Shown here one piece after another: positions 8,704-16,470 of a stretch of 64,000 nucleotides of DNA. Within the stretch, counting starts at the first letter, position 1. Each line of letters starts with the position of its first letter. Origin of the DNA: Pseudomonas serbica (GTDB lineage: Bacteria; Pseudomonadota; Gammaproteobacteria; Pseudomonadales; Pseudomonadaceae). The notes beneath the pieces were generated by a model. The model was not told the DNA's origin and did not search any database. It worked only from the letters and a program-made list of their open reading frames with translations. A program made the position numbers and the translations under genes. Location: assembly GCF_028823535.1 (NCBI RefSeq), contig NZ_JAQIYM010000016.1:1-64000 (forward strand). Reading direction: 5' to 3'.

Positions 8704-8815
8704 AGGAATGTAATCCGGGCTGCGAAATCGGTCCGGAATGAAGTATTGTTGTCCCATCCAGAAAACGTCAGAAACATTGAACCGTTTCGGCGGTTGTTAA
8801 GTGATAGAGGGTGTC

Positions 8816-9835
8816 ATGGGTAACGAAAGCATCAATTGGGACAAGCTGGGTTTTGACTACATCAAGACCGACAAGCGCTATCTGTCGCACTTTCGCGATG
8901 GCGAGTGGGACAAGGGCACCCTGACAGAAGACAATGTGCTGCACATCAGCGAAGGCTCCACGGCCCTTCACTATGGCCAGCAATGCTTCGAAGGCCTGAA
9001 GGCCTATCGTTGCAAGGACGGTTCGATCAACCTGTTCCGCCCGGACCAGAACGCCGCCCGCATGCAGCGCAGCTGCGCGCGCCTGCTGATGCCACAGGTC
9101 TCTACCGAGCAGTTCATCGAAGCGTGCAAGGAAGTGGTCCGCGCCAACGAGCGCTTCATCCCGCCGTACGGCACTGGCGGCGCGCTGTACCTGCGTCCGT
9201 TCGTGATTGGCGTAGGTGACAACATCGGCGTGCGCACCGCACCCGAGTTCATCTTCTCGATCTTCTGCATCCCGGTCGGCGCCTACTTCAAGGGCGGCCT
9301 CACCCCGCACAACTTCCTGATCTCCAGCTACGACCGCGCCGCCCCACAAGGCACCGGCGCAGCCAAGGTCGGCGGCAACTACGCCGCCAGCCTGATGCCG
9401 GGCTCCCAGGCCAAGAAAGCCCACTTCGCCGACGCCATCTACCTGGATCCGATGACCCACACCAAGATCGAGGAAGTCGGTTCGGCCAACTTCTTCGGGA
9501 TCACCCACGACAACAAGTTCGTGACCCCGAACTCGCCGTCGGTGCTGCCGGGCATCACCCGCCTGTCGCTGATCGAGCTGGCCAAGTCGCGCCTGGGCCT
9601 GGAAGTGATCGAAGGTGACGTGTTCATCGACAAGCTGTCGGACTTCAAGGAAGCCGGCGCTTGCGGCACGGCGGCCGTGATCACGCCGATCGGCGGTATC
9701 AGCTACAACGACCACTTGCACGTGTTCCACAGCGAAACCGAAGTCGGCCCGATCACCCAGAAGCTCTACAAAGAGCTGACCGGCGTGCAAACCGGCGACG
9801 TCGAAGCGCCAGCAGGCTGGATCGTCAAGGTCTGA
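8816..9835 (+). CDS. ilvE: Branched-chain amino acid aminotransferase
   Basis: PLP-dependent aminotransferase interconverting valine, leucine and isoleucine with their 2-oxo acids; 339 residues. The class IV fold is clear: FGQ-like YGQQCFEGLKAYRCKDGS, RPFVIGVGDN, the lysine region GGNYAASLMPGSQAKK (Schiff-base lysine expected a little upstream, in the GAAKVGGNYA segment), and FFGITHDNKFVTPNSPSVLPG. The size is that of the fungal/mitochondrial-type BCAT, common in pseudomonads, rather than the 309-residue enterobacterial IlvE. The ATG at 8816 is preferred over the GTG at 8801. Its product 2-oxo acids are the substrates of the adjacent Bkd complex. A terminator follows the gene. Confidence 0.94.
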   Translation: MGNESINWDKLGFDYIKTDKRYLSHFRDGEWDKGTLTEDNVLHISEGSTALHYGQQCFEGLKAYRCKDGSINLFRPDQNAARMQRSCARLLMPQVSTEQFIEACKEVVRANERFIPPYGTGGALYLRPFVIGVGDNIGVRTAPEFIFSIFCIPVGAYFKGGLTPHNFLISSYDRAAPQGTGAAKVGGNYAASLMPGSQAKKAHFADAIYLDPMTHTKIEEVGSANFFGITHDNKFVTPNSPSVLPGITRLSLIELAKSRLGLEVIEGDVFIDKLSDFKEAGACGTAAVITPIGGISYNDHLHVFHSETEVGPITQKLYKELTGVQTGDVEAPAGWIVKV

Positions 9836-9854
9836 CCTGACGTCCCCTGCCATG

Positions 9855-9892
9855 AAAACGCCGCCCTCGACTTCGAAGGCGGCGTTTTTTTT
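9855..9892. terminator. Bidirectional rho-independent terminator
   Basis: An 11-bp stem (AAAACGCCGCC at 9855-9865 with GGCGGCGTTTT at 9878-9888), then a run of T to 9892 on the plus strand and a matching A-run on the other side. It serves convergent ilvE and the FKBP gene. Confidence 0.9.
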
Positions 9893-9898
9893 GCCGCA

Positions 9899-10237
9899 TC
9901 AATCATCCCGCGTCAGCACTTCCAGCAACTCGATCTCAAAGATCAGGTTCGAATTCGGCGTGATCTTGCCCATCGTGCGCTCGCCATAGGCCAGGTGCGC
10001 CGGCACCAGCAGCTTGCGCTTGCCACCCACCTGCATGCCCAAAATGCCCTGGTCCCAGCCCTTGATCACCCGACCGGTGCCGATCACGCACTGGAACGGC
10101 TTGCCTCGACTGTAGGAAGAGTCGAATTCGCTACCGTCTTCCAGCCAGCCACGGTACTGGGTGGTGATCAGCGCGCCCTTGACGGCGGCCTTGCCGTCAC
10201 CCGGCTCAAGATCAATGATTTGCAGTTCGTCGTTCAT
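9899..10237 (-). CDS. FKBP-type peptidyl-prolyl cis-trans isomerase
   Basis: A stand-alone 112-residue FKBP domain that accelerates proline isomerisation during protein folding. Signature segments are GWLEDGSEFDSSYSRGKPFQ, VIGTGRVIKGWDQGILGMQV, GGKRKLLVPAHLAYGER and NLIFEIELLEV. No signal peptide is visible, so it should be cytoplasmic. It is divergent from the M4 protease gene at 10383 and converges on ilvE across a shared terminator. Confidence 0.93.
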   Translation of the reverse strand: MNDELQIIDLEPGDGKAAVKGALITTQYRGWLEDGSEFDSSYSRGKPFQCVIGTGRVIKGWDQGILGMQVGGKRKLLVPAHLAYGERTMGKITPNSNLIFEIELLEVLTRDD

Positions 10238-10382
10238 GTTCTTAACTCATCTACAGTGCCCTGACTTGCGGGCGCGGACGCAGGTTTTCGCAGAATCCGC
10301 CGTCGATGGCAACCGTCGGAACCGAAAGGCCCCTGTGCCGCTCAGAACAAGTATCGACTTCGCACTCAGAAAGGATGCTCTG

Positions 10383-11438
10383 ATGAACGACCTGCGCAGT
10401 TTTATTCCGCCGTACATCCTGCATCGTATCGTCGCGCACGGCTCCGAACGCCAGCGTCACAGCGCCATGAGCACGCTGGCCCACGTGCGCACCCTGCGGC
10501 ACCCGCCTGGCCCACCGGAGCGCCCTGCTGCCGCCGCAATCCTGCCGCCTTCCGGCAAAGCCGGCCAGGCCCAGCGCAGCGTGCATGATGCCCAGGGCAA
10601 AATGCTCTTGCCCGGCATGCCGGTGCGCCTCGAAGGGCAGGCAGCGAGCGGCGATCCGGCGGTCGATGAAGCCTATGATGCGCTGGGAGCCAGCTACGAT
10701 TTCTTCTGGAAGGTGTTGGGTCGCGACTCCATCGACAACAAAGGCTTCGCCCTGGTCGGCAGCGTGCATTATGGCCAGGACTACGAAAACGCCTTCTGGA
10801 ACGGCGCGCAAATGGTCTTCGGCGACGGCGATGGCGAGATATTCGAGCGCTTCACCCGCTCCCTCGACGTGGTCGCGCACGAACTGACCCACGGCGTGGT
10901 CGAGAGCGAAGCGGGCCTGGTCTATGCCGACCAGTCCGGGGCGTTGAATGAATCACTGTCGGACGTGTTTGGCGTGCTGACCAAGCAGTATCTGCTGGAG
11001 CAGACCGCCGACCAGGCGGACTGGCTGATCGGTGCGGATTTGCTGACACCGCGCATCAAGGGCATCGGCCTGCGCTCGATGGCCCACCCGGGCACCGCCT
11101 ATGACGACCCGCTACTGGGCAAGGACCCGCAACCGGATCACATGCGCAAGTTCGTCATCACCCAGGAGGACAATGGCGGTGTGCACATCAATTCAGGCAT
11201 TCCCAACCGGGCGTTTTACCTGGCAGCCAAGACCTTGGGCGGCTTTGCCTGGGAAAAGGCCGGGCTCATCTGGTACGACGCGCTGTGCGACAAGCGCTTG
11301 GACCGCGAGACGTCATTCAGTGCCTTTGCAAAACTCACCCTGGAGCATGCATGGCGGCGCTTCACGGCCAAGGAAGCCCGGGCGGTGCAGCAGGGCTGGT
11401 CTGAAGTGGGTGTCGATGCGATGCAGGAGGAACCATGA
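10383..11438 (+). CDS. M4-family metalloprotease, protealysin-like
   Basis: A thermolysin-family zinc protease of 351 residues with no classical signal peptide. The N-terminus has the short protealysin-type propeptide with the PPYIL motif (MNDLRSFIPPYILHRIV), rather than the long FTP/PepSY propeptide of elastase LasB. Zinc ligands are H166 and H170 in HELTH, and E190 in NESLSD, exactly 24 residues downstream as the family requires. The C-terminal catalytic histidine region is DNGGVHINSGIPNRAFYLAA. An ATG at 10161 in frame is rejected because it would run back through the divergent FKBP gene. The gene overlaps its downstream partner by ATGA, so the two are co-translated. Known homologues come from Serratia and Photorhabdus; the role in this organism is unknown. 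Confidence 0.92.
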   Translation: MNDLRSFIPPYILHRIVAHGSERQRHSAMSTLAHVRTLRHPPGPPERPAAAAILPPSGKAGQAQRSVHDAQGKMLLPGMPVRLEGQAASGDPAVDEAYDALGASYDFFWKVLGRDSIDNKGFALVGSVHYGQDYENAFWNGAQMVFGDGDGEIFERFTRSLDVVAHELTHGVVESEAGLVYADQSGALNESLSDVFGVLTKQYLLEQTADQADWLIGADLLTPRIKGIGLRSMAHPGTAYDDPLLGKDPQPDHMRKFVITQEDNGGVHINSGIPNRAFYLAAKTLGGFAWEKAGLIWYDALCDKRLDRETSFSAFAKLTLEHAWRRFTAKEARAVQQGWSEVGVDAMQEEP

Positions 11439-11758
11439 AAACCTTGCCAACGCTGGATGAGCGCGCAGTCGTGTGCGTTTCGCGCCAGGGCGGTTTTGCC
11501 GCGATCCAGGCCATGACTCGCCCCCGGGAGATCGATTTCGCTCAGTGCAGCATCGATCAACGCTCGCGCATCTATGGCTTGCTTGAAGGTTGCCTGCCGC
11601 TGGCCAGTTCGGTCGCAGGTGGAGGCGACCAGCGTTTTTACCAGATCGAGTTGCACTACCACGAAGGCGAACACGACGACCAGATGGTGTTGAAGGTGCC
11701 GGAAGACCAGGCGCCCGCTGAGCTGGTGCGGCTCTGGGACCTGGGCGAATTGTTGTAG
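11435..11758 (+). CDS. Emfourin-like inhibitor of protealysin-like protease
   Basis: A 107-residue acidic soluble protein, read as an emfourin (M4in) family member, the proteinaceous inhibitor found in Serratia next to protealysin. Evidence: position directly behind a protealysin-like gene with a 4-base ATGA overlap, a strong AGGAGG ribosome site at 11425-11430, small size, and the fold-like pattern VCVSRQGGFAAI...FYQIELHYHEGEHDD...LKVPEDQAP. The family call rests on recall and context; a structure or profile search would settle it. It has no signal peptide, consistent with keeping the protease inactive inside the cell. Confidence 0.75.
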   Translation: MKTLPTLDERAVVCVSRQGGFAAIQAMTRPREIDFAQCSIDQRSRIYGLLEGCLPLASSVAGGGDQRFYQIELHYHEGEHDDQMVLKVPEDQAPAELVRLWDLGELL

Positions 11759-11862
11759 CGGCGTGGCATTGCCCGCCCATAATCTCTATCGCGCGATAGC
11801 GTTGACCCAAGACCAGCCTTTATCCTTGTCGACCCGCCGTACCGAGTTGATGGAGTTTTCTA

Positions 11863-13671
11863 ATGCCCCATGAAGGCAGTCTGTTACAAGCCGCAGTCGT
11901 TTTTCTGCTCGCGGCCGTACTCACCGTTCCCCTGGCCAAGCGTCTGCAGCTGGGCGCGGTGCTGGGTTATCTGTTTGCCGGAGTGATCATCGGCCCCTCG
12001 GGGCTGGGCCTGATCGGCAATCCGGAAAGCGTCGCGCACATCTCGGAACTCGGCGTGGTGTTGCTGCTGTTCATCATCGGCCTGGAATTGTCGCCACGCC
12101 GGTTGTGGGTGATGCGCAAGGCGGTGTTCGGCGTCGGGCTGGCGCAGGTGCTGCTGACTGGAGCGCTGCTGGGGGCGTTGGCCCTGTATGTCTTCGGGCA
12201 ACCCGTCAACACCTCTATCGTGCTGGGCCTGGGGCTGGCCCTGTCGTCCACCGCATTCGGCCTGCAGAGCCTGGCCGAGCGCAAGGAACTGACCAGCCCC
12301 CACGGGCGCCTGGCGTTCGCAATCCTGCTGTTCCAGGACATCGCAGCGATACCGCTGATTGCCATGGTGCCGTTGCTGGCGGGCAGCGCTGAAAGCGTCA
12401 GCGCTGCCGACGATGTGAACCAGGGCCTGCGCGTGCTGATCAGCATCGCCATCGTGGTGGTCGGCGGCCGCTACCTGCTGCGCCCGGTGTTCCGCGTGGT
12501 GGCCAAGAGCGGCTTGCCGGAGGTGTCCACCGCGACCGCGTTGCTGGTGGTGATGGGCACCGCCTGGCTGATGGACCTGGCTGGTATTTCCATGGCCCTC
12601 GGCGCCTTCCTTGCCGGCCTGCTGCTGGCGGACTCCGAATATCGGCACGAACTCGAAGCGCAGATCGAACCCTTCAAGGGCCTGCTGCTGGGGCTGTTTT
12701 TCATGAGCGTCGGCATGGGTGCCAACCTCAGCCTGCTCCTGCGCGAACCCATCGTGGTGCTGGGGCTGACCGTGCTGCTGATCGCCGTCAAGCTGCCGTT
12801 GCTGTTTATCGTGGGTAAAGTCGCCGGCGGCTTGAACAAGATCAGCGCCATTCGCCTGGGCATCGTGCTGGCGGCTGGTGGTGAGTTTGCCTTTGTGGTG
12901 TTCAAGATCGGCCGTGACCATGGCTTGTTCGATCCGCGCCTGTACGACCTGCTGGTGTTGGCGATCACCCTGTCGATGGCACTGACGCCATTGTTGCTGC
13001 TGCTATGCGCCCGACTGGTCAGCCCGAAGGTGCAACCGGTGGCGGTGCCGGAGCAGTTTCGCGAAATCGATGCCGACGAACCCCGTGTGGTGATCGCCGG
13101 CATGGGCCGTATGGGGCAGATCGTCGCGCGCATCCTGCGGGCGCAGAACATCAAGTTCGTGGCCCTCGACACCTCGGTGGAAACCATCGAACTGTCGCGC
13201 AGCTTCGGCGGCGTGCCGGTGTACTACGGCGACCCGATGCGCCCGGAAATCCTCAGCGCGGCCAAGGTCGGGAATGCCGAATTCTTCATCATCGCCACCG
13301 ACGACCCGGACACCAACATCAAGACGGCCGAGCTGGTCCACAAGCTCTATCCGCACATCAAGATCATTGCCCGCGCGCGCAACCGCCAGCATGTGCACCG
13401 GCTGGTGGACCTGGGCGCCCACGCGGTGCGCGAAACCTTCTACTCCAGCCTGGAAATGAGCCGCCAGACCTTGATCGGACTCGGACTGACCCCTGAGCAG
13501 GCCGATGCACGGATCAAACGTTTCAAGCATCACGACGAACAGGTGCTCGAAGCCCAGCATGCGATCTACGACGACGCAGTGAAGGTCAAGCAGACGGCCC
13601 AGGAAGCGCGGGCGGAACTGGCACGGTTGTTTGAGTCGGACCAGTTGGAAGAGCAGGCCAGGAACGGTTGA
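11863..13671 (+). CDS. Kef-type CPA2 K+/H+ antiporter
   Basis: Inner-membrane monovalent cation:proton antiporter of the CPA2/KefB-KefC type, 602 residues. About twelve hydrophobic helices occupy residues 5-385 (GYLFAGVIIGPSGLGLIG, ELGVVLLLFIIGLELSPRRL). The RCK/TrkA-N nucleotide-binding domain follows with Rossmann motif GMGRMGQIVARIL near 410 and ARNRQHVHRLVDLGA near 505. The end is a charged cytosolic tail of about 60 residues. KefB/C members are gated by glutathione adducts; whether this one is cannot be told from sequence, and no KefF/KefG-like partner lies beside it. The ATG has a GGAG site upstream. Confidence 0.9.
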   Translation: MPHEGSLLQAAVVFLLAAVLTVPLAKRLQLGAVLGYLFAGVIIGPSGLGLIGNPESVAHISELGVVLLLFIIGLELSPRRLWVMRKAVFGVGLAQVLLTGALLGALALYVFGQPVNTSIVLGLGLALSSTAFGLQSLAERKELTSPHGRLAFAILLFQDIAAIPLIAMVPLLAGSAESVSAADDVNQGLRVLISIAIVVVGGRYLLRPVFRVVAKSGLPEVSTATALLVVMGTAWLMDLAGISMALGAFLAGLLLADSEYRHELEAQIEPFKGLLLGLFFMSVGMGANLSLLLREPIVVLGLTVLLIAVKLPLLFIVGKVAGGLNKISAIRLGIVLAAGGEFAFVVFKIGRDHGLFDPRLYDLLVLAITLSMALTPLLLLLCARLVSPKVQPVAVPEQFREIDADEPRVVIAGMGRMGQIVARILRAQNIKFVALDTSVETIELSRSFGGVPVYYGDPMRPEILSAAKVGNAEFFIIATDDPDTNIKTAELVHKLYPHIKIIARARNRQHVHRLVDLGAHAVRETFYSSLEMSRQTLIGLGLTPEQADARIKRFKHHDEQVLEAQHAIYDDAVKVKQTAQEARAELARLFESDQLEEQARNG

Positions 13672-13719
13672 GGTGAACCTGGCCGCTTTGCGATAAACCA
13701 CAACCACACGGAGTACACC

Positions 13720-14817
13720 ATGGCTGGCGACACATCCCCCGCGCTCAAGGAAATCTTCAACGCCGAACGCCTGCGGCACATCGCCGCCGAGATGACGGCG
13801 GTGTATCCCGGCTTCAATGCCAAGGGTTTCCTGAAACTGGCCAACAACGGTCTGGCCGAGTTGTCGGTGATGCAGCGTCTGGCTCGCGTCAGCGAATGCC
13901 TGCACGCGGTATTGCCAGCGGGGTATGAAGCGTCCCTTGCGCTATTGCGCGAACTCGCCCCTCGCCTCAACAGTGGCTTTGTCAGCATGTGCCTGCCGCA
14001 TTACGTGGCGACCTATGGCGCCGACCGCTTCGAACTGTCGATGGAGGCGCTCAAGTACTTCACCGCGTTCGGTTCTTCGGAGTTCGCCATCCGCCATTTC
14101 CTGCGTGCCGATATGCAGCGCTCGCTGAAACTGATGCATGACTGGTCACTGGACGCCAACGAGCATGTCCGGCGCCTCGCCAGCGAAGGTAGCCGACCGC
14201 GCCTGCCGTGGTCGTTTCGCCTGGAGCAGATCCAGGCCGACCCGCGCCTGGCGGCGGCAATCCTCGACAACCTCAAGGCCGACCCCAGCCTTTACGTGCG
14301 CAAGTCCGTGGCCAACCACCTCAACGACATCACCAAGGACCATCCCGAGTGGGTGCTGGACCTGATCGAGGGCTGGTCGCTGGACAACCCACACACTGCG
14401 TGGATCGCCAGGCATGCGTTGCGCAGCCTGATCAAACAGGGCAATTTGCGAGCCCTGGCGATCATCGGCGCGGGGGCCAAGCCTGAAGTGCAGATCATCG
14501 ATGTGCAGGTCAATCCGCCGGTGATTGGCCTAGGCGAAAAAATCACCCTGTCCTTCGCGGTCAAATCCACGGCCCACAACAGCCAGCGCCTGGTGATCGA
14601 CTACGCAATCGATTACGTCAAGGCCAACGGCAGCACTTCGGCCAAGGTCTTCAAGCTCAAGGCCCTGACGCTGCCGGGCAACGCGACACAATCCATCGCC
14701 CGTGGCCAGCACATCAAGGAACTCACCACTCGCCGGCATTACGCGGGCAAGCACGCGGTGCATGTGCTGGTGAACGGGGAGCGGCTGGCGAGCACCGCCT
14801 TCGAAATCCTGGGTTGA
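13720..14817 (+). CDS. alkC: AlkC alkylpurine DNA glycosylase with C-terminal Ig-like domain
   Basis: HEAT-repeat DNA glycosylase of the AlkC/AlkD class, 365 residues, expected to excise N3-methyladenine and 3-methylcytosine without base flipping. Residues 1 to about 255 form the helical repeat domain (AEMTAVYPGFNAKGFLKLAN; EFAIRHFLRADM; HVRRLASEGSRPRLPW; LYVRKSVANHLNDITKDHPE). Residues about 265-365 form a beta-rich Ig-like domain (VQIIDVQVNPPVIGLGEKIT to HAVHVLVNGERLASTAFEIL). The HEAT plus Ig architecture is that described for the P. fluorescens AlkC enzyme, where the Ig domain helps bind DNA. GGAG precedes the ATG at proper spacing. It stands alone rather than in an ada/alkA operon. Confidence 0.88.
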   Translation: MAGDTSPALKEIFNAERLRHIAAEMTAVYPGFNAKGFLKLANNGLAELSVMQRLARVSECLHAVLPAGYEASLALLRELAPRLNSGFVSMCLPHYVATYGADRFELSMEALKYFTAFGSSEFAIRHFLRADMQRSLKLMHDWSLDANEHVRRLASEGSRPRLPWSFRLEQIQADPRLAAAILDNLKADPSLYVRKSVANHLNDITKDHPEWVLDLIEGWSLDNPHTAWIARHALRSLIKQGNLRALAIIGAGAKPEVQIIDVQVNPPVIGLGEKITLSFAVKSTAHNSQRLVIDYAIDYVKANGSTSAKVFKLKALTLPGNATQSIARGQHIKELTTRRHYAGKHAVHVLVNGERLASTAFEILG

Positions 14818-14827
14818 GATGCGCGAC

Positions 14828-14861
14828 TGAACATTGCGTTGGTCTTCCGGGCGCCATCGCT
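14828..14861. repeat. 34-bp direct repeat, left copy
   Basis: It begins TGAACATTGCGTTG and ends CCATCGCT. About 31 of 34 positions match 15345-15378 at the far end of the tandem array, so the array sits between two copies of what was probably one REPIN centre. Confidence 0.75.
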
Positions 14862-14880
14862 CTCACGGCTGGCCCGTTCA

Positions 14881-15396
14881 ACTGTAGGAGCTGGCTTGCC
14901 AGCGAAGGCGGCCTGCCAGCCTACCCATCTCTCTCGCGCCCACACGCGATCCACTGTAGGAGCTGGCTTGCCAGCGAAGGCGGCCTGCCAGCCTGCCCAT
15001 CTCTCTCGCGCCCACACGCGATCCACTGCAGGAGCTGGCTTGCCAGCGAAGGCGGCCTGCCAGCCTGCCCATCTCTCTCCGCCCACACGCGATCCACTGT
15101 GGAGCTGGCTTGCCAGCGAAGGCGGCCTGCCAGCCTGCCCATCTCTCTCGCGCCCACACGCGATCCACTGTAGGAGCTGGCTTGCCAGCGAAGGCGGCCT
15201 GCCAGCCTGCCCATCTCTCTCGCACCCACACGCGATCCACTGTAGGAGCTGGCTTGCCAGTGAAGGCGGCCTGCCAGCCTGCCCATCTCTCTCGCGCCCA
15301 CACGCGATCCACTGTAGGAGCTGGCTTGCCAGCGAAGGCGGCCTTGAACATTGCGTTGATCTTTCGGGCCCCATCGCTGGCAAGCCAGCTCCTACA
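14881..15396. repeat. 72-bp tandem array of REP units closed by an inverted REP
   Basis: Units begin at 14881, 14953, 15025, 15096, 15167, 15239 and 15311, giving a period of 72 bp with two single-base deletions (71-bp steps at 15025-15096 and 15096-15167). Each unit is a forward REP half (TGTAGGAGCTGGCTTGCCAG, then CGAAGGCGG) plus a conserved spacer (CCTGCCAGCCTGCCCATC...CACACGCGATCCA). The seventh unit switches to the REPIN centre and ends in the inverted half TCGCTGGCAAGCCAGCTCCT at 15377-15396. Because 72 is divisible by three, long open frames run through it on both strands; none looks like a gene. It fills most of the 627-base gap between alkC and the next gene. Confidence 0.92.
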
Positions 15397-15410
15397 GAGG
15401 ACCGGGTATA

Positions 15411-15430
15411 GCGAGAGAGATGGGCAGGCT
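15411..15430. repeat. Inverted copy of the array spacer
   Basis: GCGAGAGAGATGGGCAGGCT is the exact reverse complement of the spacer segment repeated in each 72-bp unit. It marks the right border of the array, 15 bases before the end of the LysR gene. Confidence 0.8.
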
Positions 15431-15444
15431 CACTCACAGGATTT

Positions 15445-16353
15445 TCACCCCCCGGGAAGAGGATTGGGCCCCAGCAACAATTCCTGCTCCCGCTCACACA
15501 ACTCCACCACGTAATCCCACATCACCCGCAGCCGCACCGACTTGTGCAGCTCGCGGCGGGTGCTGATCCAGTAGCTGCGCAGGATGCTCTCCTGCGGGAG
15601 CAACGGCACCAGGGCGGGATCGTCGCTGGCCATGTAGCACGGCAGCACGGCGATGCCCAGGCCCGCGCGTGCGGCCTGTTGCTGGGCGATGACGCTGGTG
15701 CTGTGGAAGACCACCTGCGGGTTGCGGCAGAAGCTGTTGAGGAACATCAGTTCCTGGCTGAACAGCAAGTCGTCGACGTAGCCGATCCAGGCGTGCCGCC
15801 CCAGGTCTTCGCGATTGCGCAGCGCTGGCGAACGGTCGAGATAGTCCTGGCTGGCGTAAAGCGCCAAGCGATAGTCGGCCAGCTTGCGCGTGACCAGCAT
15901 GTCGGCGGCCGGGCGTTCCAGGTGGATGCTGATTTCCGCCTCGCGGTTGAGGATGCTGACGAAACGCGGCACCGCCACCAACTCGACTTCCAGCCCCGGG
16001 TAACGCTCGAACAGACCGTTCATGCGGCTGGCGAGAAACATGATGCCCAGCCCTTCCGTCACCCCCACCCGGATCTTTCCCAGCGGCGCCGTGGATTGGG
16101 TGATTTCTTCCTGCGCCAGCAGCGCGACGTTCTCCATGGCCTCGGCGTGCTTGAGCAATGCTTCACCGGCCGGGGTCAGCTCGTATCCCTGGGCATGCTG
16201 CACGAACAATGCGCTGCCAAGGCTCTTTTCAATGGCCTCGATGTGCCGCGCCACGGTGGCATGGGTGGTGTTCAAGCGGCGCGCGGCAGTGAGCAAACGC
16301 CCGCTACGCTGGAGCTCGAGAAAGAAGCGCAGGTCATTCCAGTCGAACATCAT
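15445..16353 (-). CDS. LysR-family transcriptional regulator
   Basis: A 302-residue LysR regulator. The helix-turn-helix is at residues 4-65 (WNDLRFFLELQRSGRLLTAA, then THATVARHIEAIEKSLGSAL), followed by the LysR substrate-binding fold (GKIRVGVTEGLGIMFLASRM; IHLERPAADM; GLGIAVLPCYMASDDP). It is divergent from a GMC oxidoreductase and MHS transporter and is the likely regulator of both. It clearly belongs to the same subfamily as the LysR at 33557-34513 (shared WND.RFFLE, VP.FV, Y..DL.F, LPC). The ATG at 16353 (MMFDWND) overlaps one arm of a 9-bp inverted repeat. Confidence 0.9.
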   Translation of the reverse strand: MMFDWNDLRFFLELQRSGRLLTAARRLNTTHATVARHIEAIEKSLGSALFVQHAQGYELTPAGEALLKHAEAMENVALLAQEEITQSTAPLGKIRVGVTEGLGIMFLASRMNGLFERYPGLEVELVAVPRFVSILNREAEISIHLERPAADMLVTRKLADYRLALYASQDYLDRSPALRNREDLGRHAWIGYVDDLLFSQELMFLNSFCRNPQVVFHSTSVIAQQQAARAGLGIAVLPCYMASDDPALVPLLPQESILRSYWISTRRELHKSVRLRVMWDYVVELCEREQELLLGPNPLPGG

Positions 16354-16441
16354 CCATCCTTAGGTCAGCGTTGTTTAAAAACGCACAGCAGCTGGGTAAA
16401 AACTAACATTCTTTAAACGAAAGCTAACAACTAGGATGGAT
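16352..16441. promoter_or_regulatory. Divergent promoter region with inverted repeat
   Basis: ATCCATCCT (16352-16360) and AGGATGGAT (16433-16441) are a perfect 9-bp inverted repeat at the two ends of the LysR/GMC interval. The left arm covers the LysR ribosome site. In between are AT-rich segments with TTTAAA twice and CTAACA twice (16403 and 16424 region), plausible LysR contact sites. No operator is proven. Confidence 0.35.
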
Positions 16442-16470
16442 CCCAACAAGAACAACAAGCGAGGTCAGGG

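Noticed and set aside
10383..11758. Toxin-antitoxin system
   Set aside because: The overlapping small gene resembles a TA partner, but the first gene is a zinc metalloprotease with complete catalytic residues, so protease and inhibitor fits better.
14881..15396. CRISPR-like array
   Set aside because: The segments between REP halves are conserved from unit to unit instead of being unique spacers, and no cas genes are present.
14739..15514. Long open frames on both strands through the REP array
   Set aside because: They exist only because the 72-bp unit is divisible by three and lacks stops. They have no ribosome sites, and the repeated peptides are just REP translated.
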